From: Bacteroidales bacterium
GTDB taxonomy: Bacteria > Bacteroidota > Bacteroidia > Bacteroidales > VadinHA17
Length of the DNA stretch: 45,527 bases
NCBI GenBank assembly: GCA_027028505.1
Contig: JALVJE010000015.1
Coordinates: forward strand, 1-45,527
Direction of reading: 5' to 3'
Shown here: one piece after another, positions 28,007-38,332 of the stretch
How the letters are laid out: the number at the start of each line of letters is the position of its first letter
Numbering within the stretch: position 1 is the stretch's first letter
Notes under the pieces: model-generated
The model's input: only the letters and a program-made list of their open reading frames with translations
What the model was told of the DNA's origin: nothing
Databases searched by the model: none
Translations under genes and position numbers: made by a program

Positions 28007-31000
28007 ATGAAAGAAAATTCTTTATACCGGCCGGAGAACGAACATGACGCCTGTGGTATCGGCTTTGTGGCCCATATCCACGGCCACCGGTCGCATGACA
28101 TTGTCGAACGGGGTCTGCAGATCCTGATCAATCTGACCCACCGTGGCGCCGAGAGCGCTGACAACAAGACGGGTGACGGCGCCGGTATCCTCACTCAGAT
28201 ACCCCATGACATGTACCTCGACGAGGGGATCCCTCTCCCCTCCCCTTCCGCTTATGGCACGGGCCTGCTTTTCCTGCCACGCGACGGGAAAGAGGCGGAA
28301 GCATGCAAAAAGATCCTGGACGAGACCATCCGTCAGGAAGGACTGGAGTTGATCACCTACCGCAAGGTGCCGGTCAACAATGCCGGCCTGGGGGAGATCG
28401 CCCTCACCTCGGAGCCGCACATTGAACAGGTCTTCATCCGGGGCAATTATGAGGAGGATGAGCTGGAACGGCGTCTCTACCTGGTGCGCAAGCAGACGGA
28501 AAACAAGATACGTGCCTCGGAGCTGAAGGAAAAAGAGGTCTTTTATGTCAACAGCCTCTCTACCCGCACCATCATCTACAAAGGACTGTTCACCCCCGAC
28601 CAGCTGGCTTCGTATTATCCCGACCTGCGTCATCCCTCCTACCGCAGTGCCATCGCGCTGGTGCACTCACGTTTCAGTACGAACACCTTCCCCTCGTGGG
28701 ATCTGGCCCAGCCCTTCCGGTACATCGCCCACAACGGTGAGATCAACACCATCCGCGGCAACCGTCTGTGGATGCATGCCCGCGAGGCGCTGATGCGGTC
28801 GGAGCTCTTCCGTGACGATCTGCCCAAGCTCTTCCCCGTGATCGAGCCCGGCAAGAGCGACTCCGCCTCGCTGGACAATGCCCTGGAGTTCCTGGTACAG
28901 ACCGGCCGCACGATACCCCATGCATTGAGCATGCTGATCCCGGAGTCGTGGAACGACAAGAACCCCATCCCCAACAGTCTGAAAGCTTTTTACGAGTACC
29001 ACTCCACCTTCATGGAGCCGTGGGACGGCCCGGCGGCCATTCTCTTTTCCGACGGCCGGTATGTAGGAGGCACCCTCGACCGCAACGGCCTGCGGCCGTC
29101 CCGTTATCTGATCACACGTGACGACCTGATCATCATGGGATCGGAGACGGGTGTGCAGCAGTTCCCTCCCGAAGAGATCCGTGAGAAAGGCCGTCTCAAA
29201 CCGGGCAAGCTGCTGCTCGTCGACACCAAACTGGGCATCATCATCCCCAACGACGAGGTAAAATCGGAGCTGGCACGGCGTCATCCCTATGCCAACTGGC
29301 TGCAGGAGAACCGGCTGGAGATGGAACAGATCGAGGTGAAGGAGCGCAAGCCCTCGACGCTGGGCGACGATCTGCCCGTCTATCTTAAATCGTTCGGTTA
29401 CAGCAAAGAGGATATTGAGGTGCTCATCAGGCCCATGGCCGAGCAGGGCAAGGAGCCCATCAACTCGATGGGCAACGATGCCCCCATGGCCGTCTTCTCC
29501 GACAAGCCCCAGCGTCTCTTCAGCTATTTCCGCCAGCTCTTCGCCCAGGTGACCAACCCCCCCATCGATCCCATACGGGAGGGGCTGGTGATGGCCCTGA
29601 CCAACTACATCGGGTCGCTGCAGAAGAACATCCTGGAGGAGAGCCCCGAGCATTGTCATCTGATCAAGTTCAAGTCTCCCATCATCACCAACACCGACCT
29701 GGGGAAGATCAAGGACCTGCGCCATCAGATGTTCACCCACACCACGCTGAAGATGGTCTTCCCGGTGAACACCGGCGGGAAAGGACTAAAGAAGGCCCTC
29801 GACAAGCTCTGCAAGGAAGCTGAGAAAGCAGTAGACAACAATACCAATTTCCTGATCCTCTCCGACCGGGATATCTCAGAAGAGATGGCTCCCATACCTG
29901 CGTTGCTGGCGGTTTCTGCCGTACATCATCATCTCATCCGCACCCGCAAGCGGATGCAGGTGGGCCTTATCATCGAAACGGGAGAAGCCCGTGAGGTGAC
30001 CCATTTTGCCCAGCTTCTGGCCTACGGTGCCAGCATCATTAATCCCTATGTGGCTTTCGGTGTCCTGGACCATCTGGTGAAAGAGGGAGAGATAGACATG
30101 CCTTATGAGCAGGCCCGAAAGAATTATATCAAAGCCATCGACAAAGGCATCCTTAAGATCATGTCGAAGATGGGTATTTCCACGCTGCGCAGTTATTTCG
30201 GCGCCCAGATCTTTGAGGCGATCGGTCTGAGTCAGGAGATGATCGATGAATATTTCAGCGGCACGCCCTCGCAGATCGGCGGCATCGGCCTCAACGAGCT
30301 GGCCCGCGATATCCTGGAGAACCACCTGCACACCTTCTTCCCGGCCAACAACCCTTCGCTGCTGCCCCACAAAGGCATCTACAGCTACCGCTGGGAGGGG
30401 GAGACACATGCCTGGAACCCGGAGAGCATCGCCCTGCTCCAGTGGGCTGTACGCACCGGAAACTACGAGCGCTTTAAAGAATTCACCCGCACCGCAGACA
30501 ACTACACCCTGCGGCCCGTTTTCATCCGGGGTCTTTTAAAGATCAAAAAAGGCCGGAGCATACCCATGGAAGAGGTGGAGCCGGAGGAGGCAATCATGAA
30601 GCGTTTTGTCACCGGGGCGATGTCGTACGGCTCCATCAGCCGTGAGGCGCACGAGGCGCTGGCCATTGCGATGAACCGCATCGGCGGGCGCAGCAACACC
30701 GGCGAGGGAGGCGAGCACCCCGACCGTTTTGTGGTGAAAGATCCCCGGCAGAACCGTCGCAGCGCCATCAAGCAGGTGGCCTCGGGACGTTTCGGTGTCA
30801 CCACCGACTACCTCATCAACGCCGATGAGATACAGATCAAGATCGCCCAGGGGGCCAAGCCCGGCGAGGGAGGCCAGCTGCCCGGATACAAGGTGAACAG
30901 GATCATCGCCCGTGTGCGGCATTCCGTGCCGGGCATCACCCTCATCTCCCCACCTCCCCACCATGATATCTACTCCATCGAAGATCTGGCCCAGCTCATC

Positions 31001-32524
31001 TATGACCTGAAGAGCACCAACCCCCGGGCCTACATCAGCGTCAAGCTGGTGTCGGAGAATGGCGTGGGCACGGTCGCCGCAGGCGTCTCCAAGGCCCATG
31101 CCGACCTGATCGTCATCAGCGGCACCGAAGGAGGTACGGGCGCCAGTCCTGTGAGCAGCATCAAACATGCCGGCGCACCCATGGAGATCGGCCTGGCCGA
31201 GACACACCAGACGCTGGTCAGGAACAACCTGCGGGCGCGTGTGCGGCTGCAGGCCGACGGCCAGCTCAAAACGGGCCGCGACGTGGTCATCGCTGCCCTG
31301 CTGGGCGCCGAAGAGTTCGGCTTTGCCACCGCCCCCCTCATCACACTGGGATGTGTGATGATGCGCAAATGCCACATGAACACCTGCCCCGCCGGCATCG
31401 CTACGCAGGATGAAAAGCTGCGGAAGCGTTTCCGCGGCACACCGGAGCATGTGGAGAACTATTTCCGTTTCCTGGCCCGTGAGATACGGGAGTACATGGC
31501 CGGGCTGGGCTTCCGCACCTTTGATGAGATGGTGGGCCGCAGCGACATGCTGGAGCAACGGACAGACATCGACCACGAGAAAGCCCGCACCATCGACCTG
31601 TCGCGTCTGCTGTGGTTCCCCGAGAACAACGGCCATCTGCCGCTGCATTACCGGCCGGGACTGAACCACATCACGGAGAACACGCTCGATAAGGAGCTGA
31701 TCCGTCTCGCGGCGCGGGCGCTGCAGCGCCGCGAGCGGGTATGGATCACCCGGGATATTCACAACACCGACCGGGCCACCGGCTCGATGCTCTCGGGCGA
31801 GGTGGTGCGTCTCCACGGCCGGGAAGGGCTCCCTGCCGACACCATCGAGTGCACTTTCTACGGCTCGGCCGGCCAGAGCTTCGGCGCTTTCCTTATCCCC
31901 GGCATCACTTTCCGCCTGGAGGGCGATGCCAACGACTACCTGGGCAAAGGACTCTCGGGAGGGACGATCATCGTCACCCCCCCCAAAGGGATCCGCTACA
32001 AGCCCGAGGAGAACATCATCATCGGGAACACGGTCCTTTACGGCGCCACCAGCGGGCATCTGTATGTCAACGGCATCGCCGGCGAGCGTTTTGCCGTCCG
32101 CAATTCCGGCGCCCACGCCGTCGTGGAGGGCGTGGGAGACCACGGCTGCGAATATATGACCGGCGGACGGGTGGTCGTCCTGGGCAAGACCGGCCGCAAC
32201 TTCGCGGCGGGGATGAGCGGCGGCATCGCCTATGTCCTGGACCTGGACGGAGATTTCCCCTACTACTGCAACCAGGAGCTGGTAGAGCTGACGCGCCTGC
32301 AGGACTACGACGAGGTGGCCGAGCTGCAGGAACTCATCGCCACCCACTGGCATCTCACCGGCAGCAAGCTGGCCGAGAAAGTGCTGGCCAACTGGGACGG
32401 TTACTTTCCGCGCTTTATGAAAGTGACGCCGCTGGAATACAAGAAAGTGCTCAACGAGCAAAAGCTGCGTGAGATAGAGTCGAAGCTGCGGAGGGCCGAA
32501 TACGATCCCGATTACACCGAATAG
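28007..32524 (+). CDS. gltB: Glutamate synthase large subunit
   Basis: MKENSLYRPENEHDACGIGFVAHIHG (Ntn Cys), HNGEINTIRGNR, GEGGEHPDRF, GTEGGTGASPVSSIKHAG; start ATG 28007 within ORF 27920..32524. Confidence 0.96.
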   Translation: MKENSLYRPENEHDACGIGFVAHIHGHRSHDIVERGLQILINLTHRGAESADNKTGDGAGILTQIPHDMYLDEGIPLPSPSAYGTGLLFLPRDGKEAEACKKILDETIRQEGLELITYRKVPVNNAGLGEIALTSEPHIEQVFIRGNYEEDELERRLYLVRKQTENKIRASELKEKEVFYVNSLSTRTIIYKGLFTPDQLASYYPDLRHPSYRSAIALVHSRFSTNTFPSWDLAQPFRYIAHNGEINTIRGNRLWMHAREALMRSELFRDDLPKLFPVIEPGKSDSASLDNALEFLVQTGRTIPHALSMLIPESWNDKNPIPNSLKAFYEYHSTFMEPWDGPAAILFSDGRYVGGTLDRNGLRPSRYLITRDDLIIMGSETGVQQFPPEEIREKGRLKPGKLLLVDTKLGIIIPNDEVKSELARRHPYANWLQENRLEMEQIEVKERKPSTLGDDLPVYLKSFGYSKEDIEVLIRPMAEQGKEPINSMGNDAPMAVFSDKPQRLFSYFRQLFAQVTNPPIDPIREGLVMALTNYIGSLQKNILEESPEHCHLIKFKSPIITNTDLGKIKDLRHQMFTHTTLKMVFPVNTGGKGLKKALDKLCKEAEKAVDNNTNFLILSDRDISEEMAPIPALLAVSAVHHHLIRTRKRMQVGLIIETGEAREVTHFAQLLAYGASIINPYVAFGVLDHLVKEGEIDMPYEQARKNYIKAIDKGILKIMSKMGISTLRSYFGAQIFEAIGLSQEMIDEYFSGTPSQIGGIGLNELARDILENHLHTFFPANNPSLLPHKGIYSYRWEGETHAWNPESIALLQWAVRTGNYERFKEFTRTADNYTLRPVFIRGLLKIKKGRSIPMEEVEPEEAIMKRFVTGAMSYGSISREAHEALAIAMNRIGGRSNTGEGGEHPDRFVVKDPRQNRRSAIKQVASGRFGVTTDYLINADEIQIKIAQGAKPGEGGQLPGYKVNRIIARVRHSVPGITLISPPPHHDIYSIEDLAQLIYDLKSTNPRAYISVKLVSENGVGTVAAGVSKAHADLIVISGTEGGTGASPVSSIKHAGAPMEIGLAETHQTLVRNNLRARVRLQADGQLKTGRDVVIAALLGAEEFGFATAPLITLGCVMMRKCHMNTCPAGIATQDEKLRKRFRGTPEHVENYFRFLAREIREYMAGLGFRTFDEMVGRSDMLEQRTDIDHEKARTIDLSRLLWFPENNGHLPLHYRPGLNHITENTLDKELIRLAARALQRRERVWITRDIHNTDRATGSMLSGEVVRLHGREGLPADTIECTFYGSAGQSFGAFLIPGITFRLEGDANDYLGKGLSGGTIIVTPPKGIRYKPEENIIIGNTVLYGATSGHLYVNGIAGERFAVRNSGAHAVVEGVGDHGCEYMTGGRVVVLGKTGRNFAAGMSGGIAYVLDLDGDFPYYCNQELVELTRLQDYDEVAELQELIATHWHLTGSKLAEKVLANWDGYFPRFMKVTPLEYKKVLNEQKLREIESKLRRAEYDPDYTE

Positions 32525-32549
32525 ATCATTCAAAAGAAATTTTAAAACG

Positions 32550-33959
32550 ATGGGCAACCCGAAAGGTTTTATAGAGATCCCCAGAAAAGAGGCCGGTTAC
32601 CGGCCGGTGAACGAACGCATTGCCGATTTTTCGGAGGTGGAGCAGATCCTGGACCTCAGCGACCGGCTGTTGCAGGCATCGCGTTGCATGGACTGTGGTG
32701 TTCCTTTTTGTCACTGGGCCTGTCCCACACACAGCCGCATGCCGGAGTGGCAGGATGCTTTTTACCGCGAGCAGTGGGAGAAAGCCATCGCCACGCTGCA
32801 GCTCACCAACGACCTGCCCGAGATCACGGGACGGGTATGCCCGGCGCTGTGTGAAAAGTCCTGCGTGCTGGCTATCCATGACGAGGCGGTTACCATCCGT
32901 GAGAACGAAGTAGCCCTGGCCGAGCAGGCTTTTGAGATGGGGCTCATCACCCCGCAGCCACCCCGCCGGCGCAACGGAAAAAAGGTAGCCGTCATAGGCT
33001 CGGGGCCGGCAGGCCTCACCGTAGCCAGCCGCCTGAACCGCGCCGGCTACGAGGTGACGGTCTTTGAGAAAGACAAAAAAGCAGGCGGGCTGCTGCGGTA
33101 CGGCATCCCCGATTTCAAGCTCACCAAGGCGGTCATCGACCGGCGCCTGGACATCTATGAGCAGGAAGGCGTCCGGTTCCGCACCGGCGTATATGCCGGC
33201 AAAGATATCTCTGCCAAAGAGCTAACGCAGCAGTTCGATGCTATCTGTCTGGCCGTGGGAGCGCGGAAACCGCGCGACCTGGAGGTACCGGGACGCGAGC
33301 TGGAAGGCATCTGGTTTGCCATGGACTATCTGACGCAGCAGAACCTGATCAACGACGGGGCCAATATCTCAGGCCGCAGGCGCATCTCCGCCAAAGGGAA
33401 AAAGGTGGTGGTCATCGGCGGGGGCGATACGGGCTCCGACTGCGTGGGCACGGCCCTGCGGCAGCGGGCCCGCTCGGTGACACAGGTGGAGATCCTGCCC
33501 CAACCTCCGGTAGAACGAACAGAAGACAACCCCTGGCCTTTCTGGCCGCAGACCCTGCGCACCTCCTCGTCCCACCAGGAGGGATGCGAGCGACTCTGGA
33601 GCCTGCGCACCACAAAGATCATTGGAAAAGAAGGACGTGTCACAGCCCTGAAACTGGAAAAGCTGGAATGGAAAAAAGAGAACGGGAAAATGATCCCTGT
33701 GGGAACGGGAGAAAAAACAAAACTGGAAGCAGACATGATCATCCTGGCCATGGGTTTTGTTCACCCCATGCAGGACAAGCTGCTGAAAGACCTGAAAACG
33801 GAATATGACGATCGCGGCAACATCCTCCCCGAGCAACATGAGCGGGAGATCCCGGTCTTTGCCGCCGGCGATGCCACCCTGGGCCCCTCGCTGGTGGTCA
33901 GGGCCATCGCCTCGGGACAGGAAACGGCGGAGAGGATACATGCGTATCTGGAACGATGA
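32550..33959 (+). CDS. gltD: Glutamate synthase small subunit
   Basis: CMDCGVPFCHWACP, VIGSGPAGLTVASRLNRAGYEVTVFEKD, VVIGGGDTGSDCVGTALRQ. Confidence 0.95.
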   Translation: MGNPKGFIEIPRKEAGYRPVNERIADFSEVEQILDLSDRLLQASRCMDCGVPFCHWACPTHSRMPEWQDAFYREQWEKAIATLQLTNDLPEITGRVCPALCEKSCVLAIHDEAVTIRENEVALAEQAFEMGLITPQPPRRRNGKKVAVIGSGPAGLTVASRLNRAGYEVTVFEKDKKAGGLLRYGIPDFKLTKAVIDRRLDIYEQEGVRFRTGVYAGKDISAKELTQQFDAICLAVGARKPRDLEVPGRELEGIWFAMDYLTQQNLINDGANISGRRRISAKGKKVVVIGGGDTGSDCVGTALRQRARSVTQVEILPQPPVERTEDNPWPFWPQTLRTSSSHQEGCERLWSLRTTKIIGKEGRVTALKLEKLEWKKENGKMIPVGTGEKTKLEADMIILAMGFVHPMQDKLLKDLKTEYDDRGNILPEQHEREIPVFAAGDATLGPSLVVRAIASGQETAERIHAYLER

Positions 33960-34291
33960 ACGATGAACGATGAACGATGAACGATGAGCCCTGCGGCTAC
34001 TCAGGAACCTCCTTCGGTGGACAAGGGATGAAGCGATGAAGGGAGAAGCGGGATAACAACACCACACTCCAAACTCCACACTCCAAACTCCACACTCCAA
34101 ACTGTTAAGGTAGAAGGCAGAAGGCTAAAGGCAAAATGGGAGTATGGGATAATGAAGGATAATCGACGAACAATGATCGTCGAAGGTCGAACGGTCAAAA
34201 AGTAGAAAAAATGAGTGTATTTCGGGTTTATTAAAAAATATCCCGTATCTTTATATCGTTAACTGATTTTCTAATTTTATTTAAACGTATC

Positions 34292-34540
34292 ATGAACATT
34301 TATGTTGGTAATCTCCATTACGATGTCACCGGAGATGAATTAAAAGAGATCTTTGAAGAATATGGTGAAGTGGACTCTGCAAAAGTGATCACGGACAAAT
34401 ATTCGGGAAGAAGCAAAGGATTTGGTTTCGTTGAAATGAAAAATGACAACGAAGCTCTTAAAAGCATTGACGAGCTGAATGGGGCCGACATCAAAGGCCG
34501 CAACATCAAAGTAAGTCAGGCCAGACCGCGCGAATATTAA
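34292..34540 (+). CDS. RRM RNA-binding protein
   Basis: RNP2 IYVGNL and RNP1 KGFGFVEM in an 82-aa single RRM. Confidence 0.95.
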   Translation: MNIYVGNLHYDVTGDELKEIFEEYGEVDSAKVITDKYSGRSKGFGFVEMKNDNEALKSIDELNGADIKGRNIKVSQARPREY

Positions 34541-34562
34541 GATTCAGAATAATCTTCAAAGG

Positions 34563-34595
34563 AAAACGGCACCCTCGGTGCCGTTTTTTTTTTTT
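34563..34595 (+). terminator. Intrinsic terminator (likely bidirectional) between RRM gene and helicase
   Basis: AACGGCACC-ctc-GGTGCCGTT followed by a run of 12 T. Confidence 0.92.
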
Positions 34596-34601
34596 GCCGG
34601 A

Positions 34602-36041
34602 TCAGATCTCTTCGCCTGCGCCGAAGTATGCATCGGGGAAGTTGACCAGGTAAAGTTTCTCGGAAGCACGGGTGAACGCGGTGTAGAGCCATCGCAGATA
34701 CTCGACGTTCATCCGTTCTCTGGGCAGATACCCCTGGTCCAGAAATACTGTTCGCCACTGCCCTCCCTGGGCTTTGTGACAAGTGATGGCATAAGCGAAC
34801 TTGATCTGTAAAGCGTTGAAATAGGGATCCCCTCTCACCTGATCATAAGCTTTTTTTCGTGATATACTCCCTTTAACGGGATGGTCCTCCAGGATCTTAT
34901 AGAAAAGCTCCTTGTTCTGTTCGGCGGTGAGCGAGGGGGTATCCAGTTGCAGGGTGTCGAGCAGCACCTTGGCCTCCATCGCCGGCATATCCTCCCTGGC
35001 GGGCATGGTAAAGGTGACATCGGCAAAACGGTGACCGTACCGTTCTTCCCTGTTCCCGATCTTTTCTATGCGCAGGATATCGCCATTGGCCAGAAAATCG
35101 GCTTCCTCCCCCGTTGAGAGCCAGTAATAGTTGTTTTTCACCACCATCACCAGATCCTCGCGTGAGATATCTTCTTCGCGATGCAGGATCTGATAGCGGA
35201 TGCCCTCGTTGTATTTGTTAGCCATTTTGTTCGACCGCACAATGATCGTAACATCCTCCCGGTCGTATCCCTGAAAATGATCTTCCAGGAGCTCGAAAAG
35301 CTCCCTTCCGGATGTCCTTTCCAGATCCCTGAAATAATCTGTCCGGAAGAGAGGGAGTTGCACTTTTTCTTTAGCGATCAGCTTTCTCAGTCGTGTGGCA
35401 TTGATGAGGATGCCCGAGTTTTCAGCCTGGCGTATCACCTCATCCAGGAAGACCTCGGTCACGGGATAACCGTATTTCTTCAGCTTTTCCGTATCGAGGG
35501 CCTCGGAGATCGCTGTGCCTACGGGCGGCAACTGGGCGGTATCGCCGATGAGCACCAGTTTGCAGTTCTTCCCCTGAAAGACATAATCGACCAGATCATC
35601 CAGCAGATGACCTGTGCCAAAGAGAGAACTATCGCCCGACTGATTGGCGATCATGGACGCCTCATCCACGAAAAAGAAGGTATCGGACATCTTATTGAAG
35701 CCCAGGACGAACTTCCCGAAACCATCTTTGGAGGAGCGCTGGCGGTAGATCTTTTTATGGATCGTAAAGGCCTCGGAACCGGTATAGCCCGCCAGCACTT
35801 TGGCCGCCCGGCCGGTAGGTGCCAGCAAAAGGGAACGGATACCATGCTCCTCCAGGATACGTACTAGCGCCCGCACAGCCGTTGTCTTGCCCGTACCGGC
35901 ATAGCCCTTGACGACCAGGATCTCCGGCTGACCCCGGCGATCCATAAATTCCAGGAAACGATCGAACAACACTCTTTGACCTTCGGTAGGATCGTTCTCC
36001 AGGTATTCCAGATACTTACTTTTCAGATAATCCTTCAGCAT
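34602..36041 (-). CDS. RecD/Pif1-like superfamily 1 DNA helicase
   Basis: Walker A GYAGTGKTTAVRAL, FFFVDEASM, LIGDTAQLPPVG, C-terminal YAITCHKAQGGQWRTVF...LYTAFTRASEKLYLV. Confidence 0.9.
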   Translation of the reverse strand: MLKDYLKSKYLEYLENDPTEGQRVLFDRFLEFMDRRGQPEILVVKGYAGTGKTTAVRALVRILEEHGIRSLLLAPTGRAAKVLAGYTGSEAFTIHKKIYRQRSSKDGFGKFVLGFNKMSDTFFFVDEASMIANQSGDSSLFGTGHLLDDLVDYVFQGKNCKLVLIGDTAQLPPVGTAISEALDTEKLKKYGYPVTEVFLDEVIRQAENSGILINATRLRKLIAKEKVQLPLFRTDYFRDLERTSGRELFELLEDHFQGYDREDVTIIVRSNKMANKYNEGIRYQILHREEDISREDLVMVVKNNYYWLSTGEEADFLANGDILRIEKIGNREERYGHRFADVTFTMPAREDMPAMEAKVLLDTLQLDTPSLTAEQNKELFYKILEDHPVKGSISRKKAYDQVRGDPYFNALQIKFAYAITCHKAQGGQWRTVFLDQGYLPRERMNVEYLRWLYTAFTRASEKLYLVNFPDAYFGAGEEI

Positions 36042-36136
36042 TTTTTTCCAAATAATAAAAAGATTCTGTTCATGAATCCATTTTTTATTATAAATTTGCC
36101 AGCAAACTTACACAAAACTTAACATAACTATTTAAG

Positions 36137-36763
36137 ATGAGAACAGTTATCAAAGTTATTCTACTTCTGGTGATCATTATTTTGGGGTATTTCCTTTACC
36201 AAAGTATCATGGAACCTATCCGGTTTAACCGGGAAAAAGACAAACGTGAAAAAGCAGCCATTGAAAGACTGAAAGATATCCGTAAAGCCGAAGTGGCATA
36301 TAAAGCCAAGTACGGACGATTTACAGGCAGTTTTGATACCCTGATCCATTTTGTAAAATATGATTCTTTCCCCCTGGTGCGTGCTATCGGGAGTATTCCT
36401 GACAGCCTGTGGGGAGAGATCACGGAAGCTGAGGCCATCAAGCGTGGTATCATTATTCGTGACACCAGTTATGTACCCGTCCTTGACTCACTGTTCGGGA
36501 GAGATTATCCCATCGACTCGATCCGGTACGTCCCTTATTGCGACACGGCCCAGTTCCGTCTGGGAGCAGGCAGAATTGAGACCGCCTCAAAAGTGAAGGT
36601 GGATGTTTTTGAAGCCTATGTGTTGAATGATGTACTCCTCCACGGTCTGCCCAAGCAGTTGATCATCAACTACAATGCCCGCAGGGAAAAGATCGTTGGT
36701 TTCAAAGGACTGAAAGTCGGCTCACTGACACAGGCTACGAACAATGCCGGTAACTGGGAGTAA
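36137..36763 (+). CDS. Hypothetical protein with N-terminal TM
   Basis: VIKVILLLVIIILGYFLYQ; good start; next to DUF3822 gene; TAAATTTGC -7-like element at 36091. Confidence 0.7.
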   Translation: MRTVIKVILLLVIIILGYFLYQSIMEPIRFNREKDKREKAAIERLKDIRKAEVAYKAKYGRFTGSFDTLIHFVKYDSFPLVRAIGSIPDSLWGEITEAEAIKRGIIIRDTSYVPVLDSLFGRDYPIDSIRYVPYCDTAQFRLGAGRIETASKVKVDVFEAYVLNDVLLHGLPKQLIINYNARREKIVGFKGLKVGSLTQATNNAGNWE

Positions 36764-36775
36764 TGATGACATTTC

Positions 36776-37627
36776 ATGGCAGAATTTGCATATCTGGATG
36801 AATCCTTAGACATTAATCAGACCGGTATGTATCATATGTCCATTCAGGTCAGCCTGAATGGACTTTCTTTTAGTATCCTGAACACTGTCGACAACAAATA
36901 CGTTGCCTTAAAGCACTATCCCTATGTCCAGGAGGAGAAAACCACGCTGGCAGAGCTGATCGGTGACGTGGTTGCCCGTGATGAATTCCTGGGCAGGGAT
37001 TACAAAAGCCTGGCCGTGATGCCGGTTGGGTTCCGGTCGACCATGGTCCCCTCACCCTTGTTCCGCGAGAATGATAAAGAGCTCTTTTTCAGTTTCAATC
37101 ACCCCCTTGAGGAAGGAGAGACCGTTATGTCTGCCCGGGCCAGGGCGATCGATGCCTATGCTCTTTTTGCCATGGCTCCCGGGATGCCGGAAGCTATAAA
37201 AAATTCATTTCCCCGGGCCCGGGTCCTGCATCAGACCATCCCCTTCCTTGAAGGGATCGTCAGATATCTCTGGATAAAAGGGAAAGAACCGGCCATGTTC
37301 CTGAATGTCCATGACGATTTTTTTGACCTGGCCGTGTTCAGGGGACAGACGCCCCTGCTGATCAATGCTTTCCGCTACCGGCAGGTGAACGATATGATCT
37401 ATTTCATTCTGTATACCATGAAAACGCTGGAGATGGATCCGGCCACCTCTCCGGTGATCCTGCAGGGAAAGATCAATACCACCTCAGGGCTTATCAACTC
37501 CCTGAAACGTTATGTGAAGAAGATCTCCTTTGCCCGGAGAGACCCCTCCTTCACCTACAGCTACACATTCAACATGGTTTCCGAACACACCTTTGTCAAC
37601 CTGTTCAACGTCTATCCGTGCGTATAA
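36776..37627 (+). CDS. DUF3822 family protein
   Basis: Bacteroidota-type ASKHA-like protein of about 280 aa directly preceding and overlapping rsmD. Confidence 0.75.
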   Translation: MAEFAYLDESLDINQTGMYHMSIQVSLNGLSFSILNTVDNKYVALKHYPYVQEEKTTLAELIGDVVARDEFLGRDYKSLAVMPVGFRSTMVPSPLFRENDKELFFSFNHPLEEGETVMSARARAIDAYALFAMAPGMPEAIKNSFPRARVLHQTIPFLEGIVRYLWIKGKEPAMFLNVHDDFFDLAVFRGQTPLLINAFRYRQVNDMIYFILYTMKTLEMDPATSPVILQGKINTTSGLINSLKRYVKKISFARRDPSFTYSYTFNMVSEHTFVNLFNVYPCV

Positions 37628-38166
37628 TACGTGGCAAATACAGGAAACACAGGATCTCTCCCCCACGCTCCTTACAGGCCCGTCCTACGACCGATATGGC
37701 CAAAGAAGCGCTTTTCACGATCCTGGAAAACCATTTCGATCTCGAAGAGAGCTCTGTTCTGGACCTTTTCTCCGGCACCGGCAGCATCAGCTATGAGTTC
37801 GCCTCCCGCGGCACCCAACAGATCATGCTGGTGGAGAACGATCCCCGTCAGCTTCGTTTTATACGCAACACCCTGCGCGAGCTGGAGATGACGGAAGTGG
37901 AGGTGGTACGGGCCAATGTCTTCGCTTTCCTGCGGCATGCTTCCCTCTCTTTCGATATTATCTTCGCTGATCCTCCTTATGCCCTGAAGGATATAGAGAC
38001 CCTGCCGGATATGATCTTCGGCAATTCTTTTCTGGCTCCCGGGGGATGGTTCATCCTGGAACATTCCCGGAAACAGGATTTCTCTCATCATTCTCATTTT
38101 CTTTTTCTGAAAAAATATGGTCAGGTACATTTCAGTTTTTTCGGACAAGCAGAAAAAAGATCGTAG
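37618..38166 (+). CDS. rsmD: 16S rRNA (guanine966-N2)-methyltransferase RsmD
   Basis: MRIIRGKYRKHRI, RPTTDMAKEALFTIL, VLDLFSGTGSISYEFASRG, IIFADPPY. Confidence 0.93.
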   Translation: MRIIRGKYRKHRISPPRSLQARPTTDMAKEALFTILENHFDLEESSVLDLFSGTGSISYEFASRGTQQIMLVENDPRQLRFIRNTLRELEMTEVEVVRANVFAFLRHASLSFDIIFADPPYALKDIETLPDMIFGNSFLAPGGWFILEHSRKQDFSHHSHFLFLKKYGQVHFSFFGQAEKRS

Positions 38167-38332
38167 AGGGAGAAAGAGACACTTTTTATTGGGAATAATC
38201 GTTCCGATTTTCTCATATTACAGACCGTCATGACCATAATATCCTGTTCTTGACCTCACACCCATCCGGTTAATTAGCTTTTATGTGAAAATATTACGTA
38301 TTTTTGTTTTCGGCTGACAAGTACTTATAGCT

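Noticed and set aside
30536-32557. Long reverse-strand ORFs opposite the operon and cytochrome (e.g. 8667..10553, 18695..20332, 20750..22495, 30536..32557)
   Set aside because: They lie entirely antisense to strongly recognisable conserved genes, have low-complexity G/V/H/Q-rich compositions and no recognisable domains; shadow ORFs from codon bias.
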